Below, piece after piece: positions 52,912 to 61,448 of a DNA stretch of 64,000 nucleotides. Source of the DNA: Phycisphaerae bacterium (GTDB lineage Bacteria; Planctomycetota; Phycisphaerae; UBA1845; UTPLA1); contig DATEMU010000004.1 of assembly GCA_035275405.1 (NCBI GenBank), positions 149,822 to 213,821 of the forward strand, in the 5' to 3' direction. How positions within the stretch are numbered: position 1 is the stretch's first letter; the number at the start of each line of letters is the position of its first letter. A model generated the notes under the pieces. The model saw only the letters and a list, made by a program, of their open reading frames with translations. It ran no database searches and had not been told where the DNA came from. The position numbers and the translations under genes were made by a program.

Positions 52912-54216
52912 GTGGCAGGGAATTCGCATTCCGACAGGGAGTCCGAACGGCAGGCGCATAACCGCACACGGATGATTCATGGCGCCTCGCGGAGCCGGCG
53001 CTGGGATTACTCACATCACGTCGTACCGCCGATCTCCAGTTCGGCCACCTTTCGGTTGGATTCGGCGGAACGGGGGACCCAGGGCTTTGAAGACTTCGCG
53101 CACGATTCGGCCGATCTCCACGACCCGATCTACATCTACGACCGACTCGACGAGCCGACTCGCGGAATGCTCGAGGACAACTTGGCCGTCGCCGAGGGCG
53201 GGGAAACAGCGCTCTGTTTCGCATCGGGCATGGCGGCCATTTCGGCGGCCGTGGGTTGCCTGCTTCGCAGCGGCGAGGATCTCGTCGCACATCATGTTGT
53301 CTACGGCTGCACCTATTCGCTGTTTACCAGATGGCTGCCGCGATTTGGAATAACGGTTCGTTTTGTTGACTTTACCGATGCTGGGGCGCTCCGCGCCGCA
53401 ATCCTGAAAAATACTCGCGTCGTGTATTTTGAGACGCCGGTAAACCCGGACATGTCGCTGATCGACATCCAGGCCGTGCGCCGCGTCGTCGACGAGGTGA
53501 ACCGCGACCGACCCGCTTCCGAAAAGGTTTGGTCGGTTGTCGATAACACCTTTGCAACGCCGGTTTGCCAGCGTCCTCTGCGGCACGGGGCGGACATCGT
53601 TTGCCATTCGCTCACGAAAGGCATCGGGGGCTTCGGCACCGACGTCGGCGGTGCCGTGATCGCGCCGAAATCGCTGAGAAATCAACTGCTCATGCATCGC
53701 AAGGACTTCGGCGGCATTCTGTCGCCGAAGGCGGCGTGGGCCACGCTGGTTTACGGGTTGCCGTCACTGGCGGCGCGAATGGCCAACTATCAGAAGACGG
53801 CGCATCACGTGGCTCGCCATCTTGCCGGGCATCCGAAGGTAGAGATGGTTCGTTATCCCGGCCTGGAGTCGTTTCCCCAGTTTGCCCTCGCGAAGAAGCA
53901 AATGTGCGATCCAAAGGGACACTTCGCACCGGGAAGCATGTTGTATTTTGTACTCAAGGGCGAACGCGACGATGCCGCGGTCGGCCGGAGATTCGTCGAC
54001 TACATTGCGCGCAACTCCTATGCGATCTGCCTGGCCGTCAGCCTCGGACAAATCAAAACGCTGATTGAATGTCCGTTCAGCATGACGCATTCGGCGGTGC
54101 CGCACGATGTGCTCATGCAGCGCGGCATTGTCCCCGGCGGCATTCGCCTGAGCTGCGGTCTGGAAGACTGGGAGGACATCGTGGCCGACCTCATGGAGGC
54201 ATTAAGCGCAATCTGA
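52912..54216 (+). CDS. PLP-dependent Cys/Met metabolism enzyme (gamma-synthase / gamma-lyase family)
   Basis: A 434-residue enzyme of the cystathionine gamma-synthase/methionine gamma-lyase fold. PLP is held by Lys236 in CHSLTKGIGGFGTD. Other landmarks are FASGMAAISA (phosphate cup), YFETPVNPDMSLIDI and VVDNTFATPVCQRPL. The residues around the Lys (GIGGFG for the usual IGGH) place it in a divergent branch, so lyase, O-acyl homoserine sulfhydrylase and other gamma-reactions remain open. The GTG start follows GGAGG by five bases; another GTG two codons earlier is possible. It is driven by its own sigma-54 promoter, divergent from the hydrogenase operon, which hints at a sulfur link with that enzyme. 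Confidence 0.88.
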   Translation: MAGNSHSDRESERQAHNRTRMIHGASRSRRWDYSHHVVPPISSSATFRLDSAERGTQGFEDFAHDSADLHDPIYIYDRLDEPTRGMLEDNLAVAEGGETALCFASGMAAISAAVGCLLRSGEDLVAHHVVYGCTYSLFTRWLPRFGITVRFVDFTDAGALRAAILKNTRVVYFETPVNPDMSLIDIQAVRRVVDEVNRDRPASEKVWSVVDNTFATPVCQRPLRHGADIVCHSLTKGIGGFGTDVGGAVIAPKSLRNQLLMHRKDFGGILSPKAAWATLVYGLPSLAARMANYQKTAHHVARHLAGHPKVEMVRYPGLESFPQFALAKKQMCDPKGHFAPGSMLYFVLKGERDDAAVGRRFVDYIARNSYAICLAVSLGQIKTLIECPFSMTHSAVPHDVLMQRGIVPGGIRLSCGLEDWEDIVADLMEALSAI

Positions 54217-54446
54217 CGAGCAATTACGCGGTCGGCGGCGCGGCAGTTTCAGAACAATCCCAAGCACCTTGGGCACAGCATTCTGAGCCCTGAGGGAGCT
54301 TTCACGTGGTTGATCCCCTTCCCCTGGATGTCCCCTCTTTTTCCGGATATCATTTGGTACGACAACCACTTAAGCCTTGACGGATTGGATAGATAGGCCC
54401 CTCTCTCTGGAGCCTGAATCGGTGAGCCATACAGGTAAGGGTTGCC

Positions 54447-54839
54447 ATGAAAACTCAGGGAGAAATCGAAGCCGCCATCTGCGAGGTAATTCGCCGCTTT
54501 GAGTTGGAATACATGGGCCGGGGACCGGCGGATATTCATGCCCACCTGGTCGGCGAACTTCTCGTCGTTCGGCTCAAGGGAGTCTTGACCGCGGCCGAAC
54601 GGCATCTGGTTCAATCACTGACGTCAGCGGACGGGCGGGACCTGCTCAAGCAGGTTCGCACCCAGTTGATTGAGTCGGCGCGGCCCCGGATGGCGGCCAT
54701 GATTCAAGAAGTGACCGGCGTGAACGTGTTAAGCTTGCACCACGACATTAGCACCGTTACCGGCGAGGAACTCATCGTCTTTACCCTCGCCGAGTTGCCC
54801 CCCATTCGCGAAACGAAGAAGAACAACGTCCGGGCATGA
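54447..54839 (+). CDS. MpsC/DUF2294-family protein
   Basis: A 130-residue cytoplasmic protein of the DUF2294 family, named MpsC after the third gene of a staphylococcal sodium/bicarbonate transport system. Family features seen are the opening EIEAAICEVIRRFELEYMGRG, the strand pair LLVVRLKGVLTAAERHL, and EVTGVNVLSLHHDIS. MpsA and MpsB are not encoded nearby, and many DUF2294 proteins occur without them. A second member lies 2 kb to the right on the other strand. AAGG is found upstream of the ATG. A hairpin-forming GC-rich stretch precedes it after the PLP gene, without a T-run. Confidence 0.82.
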   Translation: MKTQGEIEAAICEVIRRFELEYMGRGPADIHAHLVGELLVVRLKGVLTAAERHLVQSLTSADGRDLLKQVRTQLIESARPRMAAMIQEVTGVNVLSLHHDISTVTGEELIVFTLAELPPIRETKKNNVRA

Positions 54840-54882
54840 CGCTTGGGGCGCGACAGCGCTGCGTTCGGGGGGCCCACTTACG

Positions 54883-55383
54883 CTATCGCAGCTCCTTGGC
54901 CGATGCCAACCGCTGCCAACCGGGAACAAAAAGCCGCATGTTGGTGAACCCCTGCGAAGCGAGATACTCGTACAACATGTCGCTCGCGTGGCAGGTTGGA
55001 TTGCTGCAATAGATGATGATGAGCCGGTCATGGTCCAGCTGTCGCAGGTATTGCTCGGTATAGGCTTCCTTTTCGCCGGCGGGGACGTTGATTGCTCCGC
55101 GCACATGCCCTCCGGAGAATGACTTTGCGCTCCGGGCGTCAACGATGACGGCGCTCTTGTTTTGAATATGCTCGCTGAGCTCCTCGAAATCGACGCTGGG
55201 ATACGTGGGGAGTTCGGGCGGCGACTCCTGCCGAACCAGGGTCATGTGGACGGGGCTGGGCGGTGACGCTTCTTCGCGTTCCGAGGAAGCTGTTTGAACG
55301 GTCGATTTCGTTGAATGCGAACATCCCCAGAGGATCAGGCCCAGCGGAAAAACGACCAGCGCGCGTCGAATTGCGGGAGTCAT
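54883..55383 (-). CDS. Rhodanese-domain lipoprotein
   Basis: A 166-residue lipoprotein: signal with lipobox LILWGCSHS, a Ser/Thr/Pro-rich spacer, then one rhodanese domain (about residues 60-160) with VIVDARSAKSFSGGHVRGAI and active-site loop IIYCSNPTCHASDM. The active-site Cys is present, so it may carry sulfur or act as a thiol redox protein at the membrane. GGAGG lies seven bases before the ATG. It is convergent with the MpsC-like gene. Confidence 0.87.
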   Translation of the reverse strand: MTPAIRRALVVFPLGLILWGCSHSTKSTVQTASSEREEASPPSPVHMTLVRQESPPELPTYPSVDFEELSEHIQNKSAVIVDARSAKSFSGGHVRGAINVPAGEKEAYTEQYLRQLDHDRLIIIYCSNPTCHASDMLYEYLASQGFTNMRLFVPGWQRLASAKELR

Positions 55384-55698
55384 GTCAAATCCTCCAGAAT
55401 CGGTGCCATGCCGCGCGGCCGGTGTCGACAACGCAACGGGCCTCTTTTGTCCCACGTCGATCCGCTCATGTGCGCAACTTGCGCACCGACCGGATCGAAC
55501 GCCAAAACCTCGGCCTCACCCCCTGGGAAATTCCGAAGCTGAGCCGGGGTTTGCATCGTCCCCCTGCGCGCCAGCGGTCCTCGAGCGGCGGCTCTTTCGC
55601 CCCGCTCGAGGAGTTGGCTGGGCCGTTCGTTCACGCCCACGGGAAGTGGGTTCTGCCTGGTTGCCGGGCCTTCACCGCATTCCCGAGCGCGCTAATCG
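55384..55698. other. Intergenic region with a perfect palindrome and a hairpin
   Basis: No gene is seen in these 315 bases between two leftward lipoprotein genes. Two structures stand out. A 17-base palindrome with arms GTGCGCAA and TTGCGCAC around a single C lies at 55470-55486, about 90 bases before the rhodanese gene, and looks like a repressor site. A hairpin with ten-base arms CCTCGAGCGG and CCGCTCGAGG lies at 55579-55611, after the end of the Cys-rich gene; it lacks a T-run. Confidence 0.6.
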
Positions 55699-56502
55699 TT
55701 ACGGCCGATTCTGCTGTGCACTCACCGTTGCGATCGTTTGAGGTTGATCCGCACCGGCCGTCACCTTCTCGGCTTCCGGGTGATCGCAAGCCACGAGTTT
55801 CCAGGCCATCCGGCCATCGCAGACTTTTACGGTCTTCTCGATGGTCTCGTATTCCGCCGGGATGCAGGTCCTCTTTGTCGTGGCGGCACACACCAGCCGT
55901 TGCCGGCGCACGGTTTCATATTCGGCCGGAATGCTGACGGTCCGAATCTCCGGGGGTTTGCAGACTCTCTGGGTCTGAAGGGTCAGGTGCTCGGGCGGAT
56001 GTTTCACGAGACAGAAGACATCTCGAGCCGGCTGCTCCTTGGGATGCGCACAAGTGGCGTTCTTGTTGACCTCCCAGTCGGTGTGACCGGGATTCGTTTG
56101 AATCGTCAATTCCCGGGGCGCGAATTGCGCGGGCAGGACCTCGAGTTCCGTGGAAGCGTCTTTCACGAGGCGTCTCTCCTCGACCCACTCGTATTTGGCG
56201 GGAATGACTTCGACGGTCTCGGATGCCTCGCGAACGAGAACTCGTTCCGAAATGTTCTTGAATGTCGGCGGAACGAATACCTTGGCATAGCACTCGCCGG
56301 GCTTGGCGTTGGGAGGCAGGAACGCGCTCATCTCGCCGGCCGGTTTGGGGCAGCAGGCAGCGCGTGGTTCGCACGGCTTCGCGCACGGGGTTGGCGCCTT
56401 GGCCTGCACACATTCACCCTGGGCGCAGTTGCATCCCGTCTGCGCCAGCAAGGCGCCGCAAAACAGTAATAGGCATGTGATCTTGAAGCTTGTGGACAAC
56501 AT
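55699..56502 (-). CDS. Cys-rich lipoprotein with repeated IPAxYE motifs
   Basis: A 267-residue exported protein. The N-terminus has a hydrophobic core and lipobox ALLAQTGCNCAQ. A Cys/Pro-rich block (about residues 24-60) follows. The rest has four related segments of about 35 residues with the core [VI]xPAxYExV followed by basic RxLV, for example VIPAKYEWVEERRLV and SIPAEYETVRRQRLV. Such repeats occur in envelope proteins of several Gram-negative groups, but I cannot assign a function. The start is supported by the signal peptide more than by its weak ribosome site. Confidence 0.7.
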   Translation of the reverse strand: MLSTSFKITCLLLFCGALLAQTGCNCAQGECVQAKAPTPCAKPCEPRAACCPKPAGEMSAFLPPNAKPGECYAKVFVPPTFKNISERVLVREASETVEVIPAKYEWVEERRLVKDASTELEVLPAQFAPRELTIQTNPGHTDWEVNKNATCAHPKEQPARDVFCLVKHPPEHLTLQTQRVCKPPEIRTVSIPAEYETVRRQRLVCAATTKRTCIPAEYETIEKTVKVCDGRMAWKLVACDHPEAEKVTAGADQPQTIATVSAQQNRP

Positions 56503-56625
56503 GTTTTTTTCTCGATTCTGGGCAGATCGGCCTTCGCCGCTCCCCGAAGTTGCGTTCCGATGGTGGAACTGATACGAAAAACATCTTACGTTCTGCAAAC
56601 TTCGCTTGAGATTGATATCACGTCA

Positions 56626-56787
56626 TCAACACCTCCTGTTCCTGGCTCCGTCCAACCGCTGCACGCGTTGACGCAGTGGCAGCCTACGAACCGATGCGTC
56701 CCACTTGGCGGAACTCGAGGCGGCGGCACGCACCCAACGCCTCAGGACCGCCGGTGTCACGGTTGCGCCGGTTACAAACGCGTTCAT
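56626..56787 (-). CDS. Possible small basic protein downstream of the second MpsC-like gene
   Basis: A 53-residue open frame starting two bases after the MpsC-like stop with AAGGAAG 11 bases upstream. The product is very basic (about 11 Arg) and has no recognisable domain. Position suggests coupling; composition is also what a chance frame in GC-rich DNA would give. Confidence 0.3.
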   Translation of the reverse strand: MNAFVTGATVTPAVLRRWVRAAASSSAKWDASVRRLPLRQRVQRLDGARNRRC

Positions 56788-56789
56788 AA

Positions 56790-57263
56790 TCACGGGCTCT
56801 TCCTTTTGTCCGTACAAACCAGGCATGGTTCTTTCGTTATTTCCGCGTCCTCGGCTTTTGGGCCCATTCCGCTCCATGTATCCGTGGGCACGCCGCCTTC
56901 GAGCAATAGGACGTGTACCACGGTCCCGGAGGTGGATACTTTTGCGACGGCACCAGCGGCCGGCTCAATCTCCGTGGCGGCTTCGCACACTTCCATCCCG
57001 GTGATCTTCTTGATCTCTTGCCGAAGTGAGCCAGGAGCGTTGGCAAACAACGCCTGGTGGAACTCCTGTAACCGATCGGCGCCGCTCGCACTTTGCGCCA
57101 GCGTCTGCTCGACGGGGGACAGGGCTCCGTGCAGCGTGATGACCAAAGTACTGTCGCTCATCACCACGGTGATCGACTTGGGAAGATAGCTTCCGGTCCG
57201 CAACTCAAAATTGCCGATTGCTTCCGCAATCTGCCGCGCCATGCTGAGATGGGTTTTTTTCAT
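56790..57263 (-). CDS. Second MpsC/DUF2294-family protein
   Basis: A 157-residue paralogue of the protein encoded at 54447. It keeps the layout MARQIAEAIGNFELRTG, LVITLHGALSPVEQTLAQ and KKITGMEVCEAATEI, but has a longer C-terminal tail with GTVVHVLLLEGGV and a CLVC pair near the end. The leader of the gene carries a strong hairpin about 56 bases before the ATG. As with the first copy, no MpsA/MpsB partner is nearby. Confidence 0.78.
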   Translation of the reverse strand: MKKTHLSMARQIAEAIGNFELRTGSYLPKSITVVMSDSTLVITLHGALSPVEQTLAQSASGADRLQEFHQALFANAPGSLRQEIKKITGMEVCEAATEIEPAAGAVAKVSTSGTVVHVLLLEGGVPTDTWSGMGPKAEDAEITKEPCLVCTDKRKSP

Positions 57264-57699
57264 CGGGCGTTTTTCCCACGGTCACAATGACCGACTCGAG
57301 ATTCGTAAAACGCAAAGAGCCGATGCGATCGAACACCCTTGGCGTTCGTTCGCATCGGCTTACTCTTCGACGAGCCCCTCGCCGTGGCGAGCTGCCCCTT
57401 ATCTAGTCAACCGATGTCTAGCTTTCAAATTCTCGCGGAACCCCTCGAACGGTTTTCGAGTTTTCCCGTTCAGGTGCGGTATGGTATCGTCGCGCGCAGG
57501 AAATGCAAGTGTTTTTTTATTTTTTTTTACAAGCCAACAAATGGTCCTGACACGAAACGACAATTGACAAAATTAAGACATTTATAATCGCGACGACATG
57601 AACCGTGCGACATTTTTCTAATTGCCGAACCCTGAGGATCTTGTGATGCGTGAATCCTGTATGGGTGGATCTTGTATTCACCCAAGTTCTTCGGCGACG
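57264..57699. other. Intergenic region between two leftward genes
   Basis: No gene is supported in these 436 bases. The left half contains the leader hairpin of the MpsC-like gene. The middle has an oligo-T run (57511-57529) and unusually AT-rich sequence for this window. Small frames (for example MNRATFF) look accidental. Confidence 0.5.
57319..57359 (-). promoter_or_regulatory. Leader hairpin upstream of the MpsC-like gene
   Basis: Nine-base perfect arms GCCGATGCG and CGCATCGGC enclose a second partial stem (ATCGAAC / GTTCGTT) and a nine-base loop. Read leftward the arm is followed by TCTTTGCGTTTT, so it could be an attenuator or the end of an upstream transcript. Confidence 0.5.
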
Positions 57700-58626
57700 T
57701 CATTGACTGGTGGCGGTTGGCACAACCTTGGCCTGACCCTGGGGCGGACGCGATGCCACACTGATGACCGGCGAGAACTTGGCGATCATTTCTCGCGGCG
57801 GATAATAGTCCGTCATCATCATCGCACCCAGGGTCCGCGCCCCTTCGGCCGGGTGGAGGGGTTCAATTCCTAACTGTTCGGCGAAGAAGGCGGCGGCGGT
57901 CTGCGGGATTCGCTGATGGCCCATGTTGTCAACCATCGAAGCGCGAACGATGCGGAACTCGCGCGCCTGATACCACGCCGTGGCCTCTTGTGATTCACGC
58001 TTACAGGCCGGGAAATCGCCATCACCCATGAAAATCGCCACGGGCATGCGTTCGCGGTATTGCGGCACCGTGTCTTCCACCATGAGCTTGGCCGAGAAGT
58101 TGGAGAGGCGGGTCGCGAGACACGCAAAGCGGTCGGGGAAGCGATTCGTAAGATAGTGCGCCAGGTAGCCGCCGGAAGACCAGCTTGTCGCAAGCACCCT
58201 TTGCGGGTCGGCTGCTGTCGTGGCGAAAACGTGGTCCATGATGGCGATCACGTTACGTTTATCTTCCAGCACGTATTGGTGTTCCCTCGTCAACGGGAAT
58301 TCCATGAACGAATCGCAGGTCTCAAGCTCGGGAGCACAGACGATGTAACCGTAGATATCAGCCTGCTGTTCCCATTCGCGCTCCTGGGGCCGCGCGTTGT
58401 CATAGGGCTTCATTCCGTGAAGGGTCATGACCAGCGGCCATTTCTGAGGCTGCGGGTTGGAGTCTGCGCCTTTGCTCTTTACGTAGTCGACCGGCAGGTA
58501 AAGGTGATACCACGCGCGGGTGCTTGGCTCCTGAACACGGGCGTACTGCCCCAGGCCGCGTGGTTGAGGCACCGCACAGCCCGCGTGGAGAGAGATGCCG
58601 ATGAAAGCAACGGATAACAGTCGCAT
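57700..58626 (-). CDS. Lipoprotein alpha/beta hydrolase (esterase / PHB depolymerase-like)
   Basis: A 308-residue lipoprotein with lipobox ISLHAGCAVPQP. The hydrolase core begins at WPLVMTLHGMKPYDNARP (oxyanion region), the nucleophile elbow is LATSWSSGGYLAHYL, and IFMGDGDFPACK supplies a probable Asp and DNMGHQRIP the His. This resembles the LpqC/feruloyl esterase and poly(3-hydroxybutyrate) depolymerase group, except that the first Gly of the usual GxSxG is Ser. The MRLLSV start fits the signal; an ATG three codons earlier is possible. The gene has a long structured leader. Confidence 0.78.
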   Translation of the reverse strand: MRLLSVAFIGISLHAGCAVPQPRGLGQYARVQEPSTRAWYHLYLPVDYVKSKGADSNPQPQKWPLVMTLHGMKPYDNARPQEREWEQQADIYGYIVCAPELETCDSFMEFPLTREHQYVLEDKRNVIAIMDHVFATTAADPQRVLATSWSSGGYLAHYLTNRFPDRFACLATRLSNFSAKLMVEDTVPQYRERMPVAIFMGDGDFPACKRESQEATAWYQAREFRIVRASMVDNMGHQRIPQTAAAFFAEQLGIEPLHPAEGARTLGAMMMTDYYPPREMIAKFSPVISVASRPPQGQAKVVPTATSQ

Positions 58627-59165
58627 TTTGTACATTATTGATAAGCTCACGTAGAGGAGACTCAGATTCGACCTTCGAGAATTTAGTCCGCGATTGTTTT
58701 CAACCACCCCGCGCCAACGCGCCCCAAAAAGCCGACCGGGCTGAGTGCCCTGCGCTTTTCGACCCCGTCGGTTCCCTCGAAAAGGCGCTTTTTGCGCGGC
58801 GACAAGCTCGTTGCTTGTGTCGTCCGGCGGCTTTATTCTGATTTCTAAACCTCGGTGCTCTTGGCACCGGACCCCGGAGGTTCGCACATCATAGCAAAGA
58901 CGGTTCGGCTCGTCCAAGCGAGCCTATTCGGACTCGATTTACCTGCGATTCGGAAAGTGACCTAACCATCGAGCCCTCCGGCGCTTCTGGATTTCAAAAC
59001 CGATCCAGCCATTGTGCGGTAAATTCCATGTAAATTAATTGAAAGCTGTCGACGAGGCTGTCCCCGATTGTGGGAGGGCGCCGCGCAGGAAGCGCGCGAA
59101 GGGGATTTGTGCGGGCGTCCCAGAGACGTCGCTGTCAAATATCTGACTCCACCGCGTCGTCGCGG
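58627..59165. other. Intergenic region with structured leader, otherwise featureless
   Basis: No gene is seen in 539 bases. The left part is the untranslated leader of the hydrolase gene (separate entry). The right part (58890-59165) is GC-rich and holds only a small hairpin CCGCG/CGCGG over the stop of the thioredoxin-like gene. Confidence 0.5.
58726..58882 (-). promoter_or_regulatory. Structured 5' leader of the hydrolase gene, possible riboswitch or attenuator
   Basis: Read leftward, three hairpins follow each other: AACCTC...GAGGTT enclosing CGGTGC-CAAGA-GCACCG (58848-58882); CGACACAAGC / GCTTGTCG (58800-58822); and CCGAC...GTCGG with an inner GGG/CCC (58731-58771), directly followed by CTTTTT. 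The last looks like an intrinsic terminator about 100 bases before the ATG. A small GCGC-AAAAA-GCGC stem precedes it. I do not recognise any known riboswitch class. Confidence 0.45.
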
Positions 59166-60449
59166 TTAGTACAACTTGGATTGAGTGGCCAGCACTTCAA
59201 GACTGGCAAATTCTTTCGATTCGAGCTTATTGCGGGCCAGCTCCAGCAACCAAACCACTTGTTCGTGTCCTTTGGCGCGAAGGGCGTGCTCCATCAGTGA
59301 CTCGTAGATAGCCCGCCCGCCATCGAACTTCAGGAGTCGCGCGGCAATTTTCTGGGCGTTCGTCGAGTCTTTGACTCCCACCAGTGCTTCGAAAATCTTG
59401 CTTCCGTGCTCCAGGGCCCGGCGTCTAAACAGCTCACTGGACCTGCGGTCCGTGTTCTGAGGATCCGACTCTTCAGCCTCCTTCATGGAATGGTAGCTCT
59501 CAATCTTCTGCTCGACGGCGGCCAGAGGATTCGGCAAGCCGGCAACGATGCTCGAATATTCGTTCGACCGAATAAGCGGATCGATGGCGTCATCGATAAG
59601 CACGCAAAGCACACGGCGATCCTCCTCGCCCCGGGCCATCAATTTTTTGTACGTGCTCGCGGTTCGTTCCTGGTCATTCAGTTCCCGATTAATCGCGGCA
59701 ACCTCCGTCGCCGCTTCGAAGCGCGACCGGGGATAGCCGGAGGGTTCGGTCGTATTCTTGACCGTTTTATCGTTGAGCAGGGCGTTTTCCGCCCGATCCC
59801 GCCGAACGCGGAGGGCATCGATCGCCGGCGGGTAGTCGTTTCCGAGTTGGCGGATATACGCCAGGAGATAGGATAGGCGCATGCTCTTGAAGGCCGGGCT
59901 CGCCTCCACCCCGTGATCGAAGCACCAGAAGTACTCGTGCATCGCTTCCTTGTGTTTTCCCCTTTGGGCGAGCGCCGCGCCGTTTTGCATTCGGTTCAGC
60001 GGATCGTTCGCTCCACGAGGCTCAACCGAAGTCCCGGCACGGGAAACGCCGTACCGGTCGCGGACGGCACCTTTCGCGTCGGCAAGAAACTCCTGCGGAT
60101 CGCGATAGCCGATCAGTCGTTTCAACTCCTCGCCGTCGCTCCGCAGGAACAAAAGCGTGGGATATGCTCGGATTCCAAATTGCGCGCACAGCTTGGAGTT
60201 CCGATCGCCGTCGATCTTGAGCGCGACGGTGTTGGCACGGAGCCAGGCGCGGACATTCCCGTCTTTCCAGGTCGTGCGCTCCAGCATTTTGCACGGCCCG
60301 CACCACGTGGTGTAAAAGTCGAGAAGGACGACCTTCTTTTCCTGTTTCGCCTTCTGGCATGCGCTTTCAAAGGAAATGGACGCGAAGGGCTCCTCAGCAA
60401 AAGCAACGCTCGCACAGAAGATAATCGCGCCGGACAGAAGGGTTCGCAT
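59166..60449 (-). CDS. Exported thioredoxin-fold protein with helical C-terminal extension
   Basis: A 427-residue exported protein. The signal peptide ends at VAFA. A thioredoxin domain (about residues 22-135) has VVLLDFYTTWCGPCKMLE with Cys50 and Cys53, and the cis-Pro in IRAYPTLLFL. It resembles DsbD C-terminal/thioredoxin_7 domains that reduce envelope disulfides. The remaining 290 residues are helical (TPR-like pairs, many Ala, Arg and Glu) and unassigned; they may bind partners. AAAGGAAC lies before the ATG. It stands alone. Confidence 0.85.
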   Translation of the reverse strand: MRTLLSGAIIFCASVAFAEEPFASISFESACQKAKQEKKVVLLDFYTTWCGPCKMLERTTWKDGNVRAWLRANTVALKIDGDRNSKLCAQFGIRAYPTLLFLRSDGEELKRLIGYRDPQEFLADAKGAVRDRYGVSRAGTSVEPRGANDPLNRMQNGAALAQRGKHKEAMHEYFWCFDHGVEASPAFKSMRLSYLLAYIRQLGNDYPPAIDALRVRRDRAENALLNDKTVKNTTEPSGYPRSRFEAATEVAAINRELNDQERTASTYKKLMARGEEDRRVLCVLIDDAIDPLIRSNEYSSIVAGLPNPLAAVEQKIESYHSMKEAEESDPQNTDRRSSELFRRRALEHGSKIFEALVGVKDSTNAQKIAARLLKFDGGRAIYESLMEHALRAKGHEQVVWLLELARNKLESKEFASLEVLATQSKLY

Positions 60450-61448
60450 AAATGTTCCTTTCGATTCGCTGCGGCTGGACTCTCTCGATCAACTTAAGTA
60501 GGGCAGGCCAGGCGATTGAGCGGGGGCCTTTCTACTGCTTCCGATCCCTCCGAATTCCAAATATGAGCGAACAGGCTGAAATCATCGCCCCAGTCCTCGA
60601 TTCTCTTGCGGTGATAACTCGGAGGGACGGTCGCCTTCAATCTGTGGATCGGCAAATTCGGCCGCACCACAATAGTCGCTAAAAAATCGCTCCGGCTCGG
60701 GAGTGCCTGTCGGCGTTTCGGTAAGGCCGCGCTGGGCCTCTCTTCTATGTACAACCTGATTCGCTTGGCGTCTCAGCGTCGTTTCCGAACGCGACTTTTC
60801 TTGACTGTGTCCGGCTAAGCCGAAGGACCATCACTACTTAATCGCGTCGTTTTCGCTTCAGACCCGCAATATCCGGCATGACGAATTCGGCATCGGCCGC
60901 GCTTCGCGGTCCGACGAAGCAGGTGGGCTGGTGGGCAGATACTTTGGCCGTTTGCGTCCATGCTTTGCCGTGGCTGAATCGCGAAGTTCCGTCTCAGCGA
61001 CGTTTCTTGCCTGCGGAGGTTGATACCACAACCGCTACGCTCTCCAAACGCACAGGTACCATGCCACGAACGCACTCATCCTAGTAGGTCTCACGGGGAT
61101 TGCCAAGCACTTTTTGATGGCCGGCCGCATCGTTGCAGACTCCAATTATCCAATATCGCCGTGAGGCCCGTTTTTTCGGGGTGCGGCGAGGCAACCTGGC
61201 CAACAATTCACAACGTCGCCCGGGTGATCCAAAGTCGCGGACCGAAGCGAACAAAGATTCCGCTGGTGCGCGGCCGATGGTCCGGAAAGCGGTTCAAGAA
61301 ATCCTTGACCGCCTTTTCTGGCTAAGAAATCGCCGGTGTCGCAATCAGTGTTCCTAAATTAATATTTATATACGCCCTTGTGCTGCAGTTACGTTGAGAA
61401 GCCCCCTTTGCGCAATACGATAGGTAGTGGATTCAGGGAGAAGGTCCC
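60450..61448. other. One-kilobase stretch without a recognisable gene
   Basis: Short frames on both strands give Arg/Ser/His-rich products without domains. Base composition is nearer 50-55 percent GC than the coding neighbours, and the last 100 bases are AT-rich (TTAATATTTATATA at about 61359-61372), probably holding the promoter of the gene that follows. Decayed sequence or an unknown RNA cannot be excluded. Confidence 0.5.

Noticed and set aside
52634..53290. Possible frameshifted N-terminal half of HypF upstream of the C-terminal part
   Set aside because: No acylphosphatase, zinc-finger or YrdC motifs appear in any leftward frame; the region is taken up by two promoters and the PLP enzyme gene.
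57564..57588. TTGACA and TATAAT hexamers in the intergenic region, facing right
   Set aside because: The spacer is only 13 bases instead of about 17, and no credible gene follows; it would run antisense into the hydrolase gene.
60815..61325. Several short open frames in the one-kilobase gap after the thioredoxin-like gene
   Set aside because: Products are Arg/Ser/His-rich, lack domains and ribosome sites, and overlap each other on both strands.
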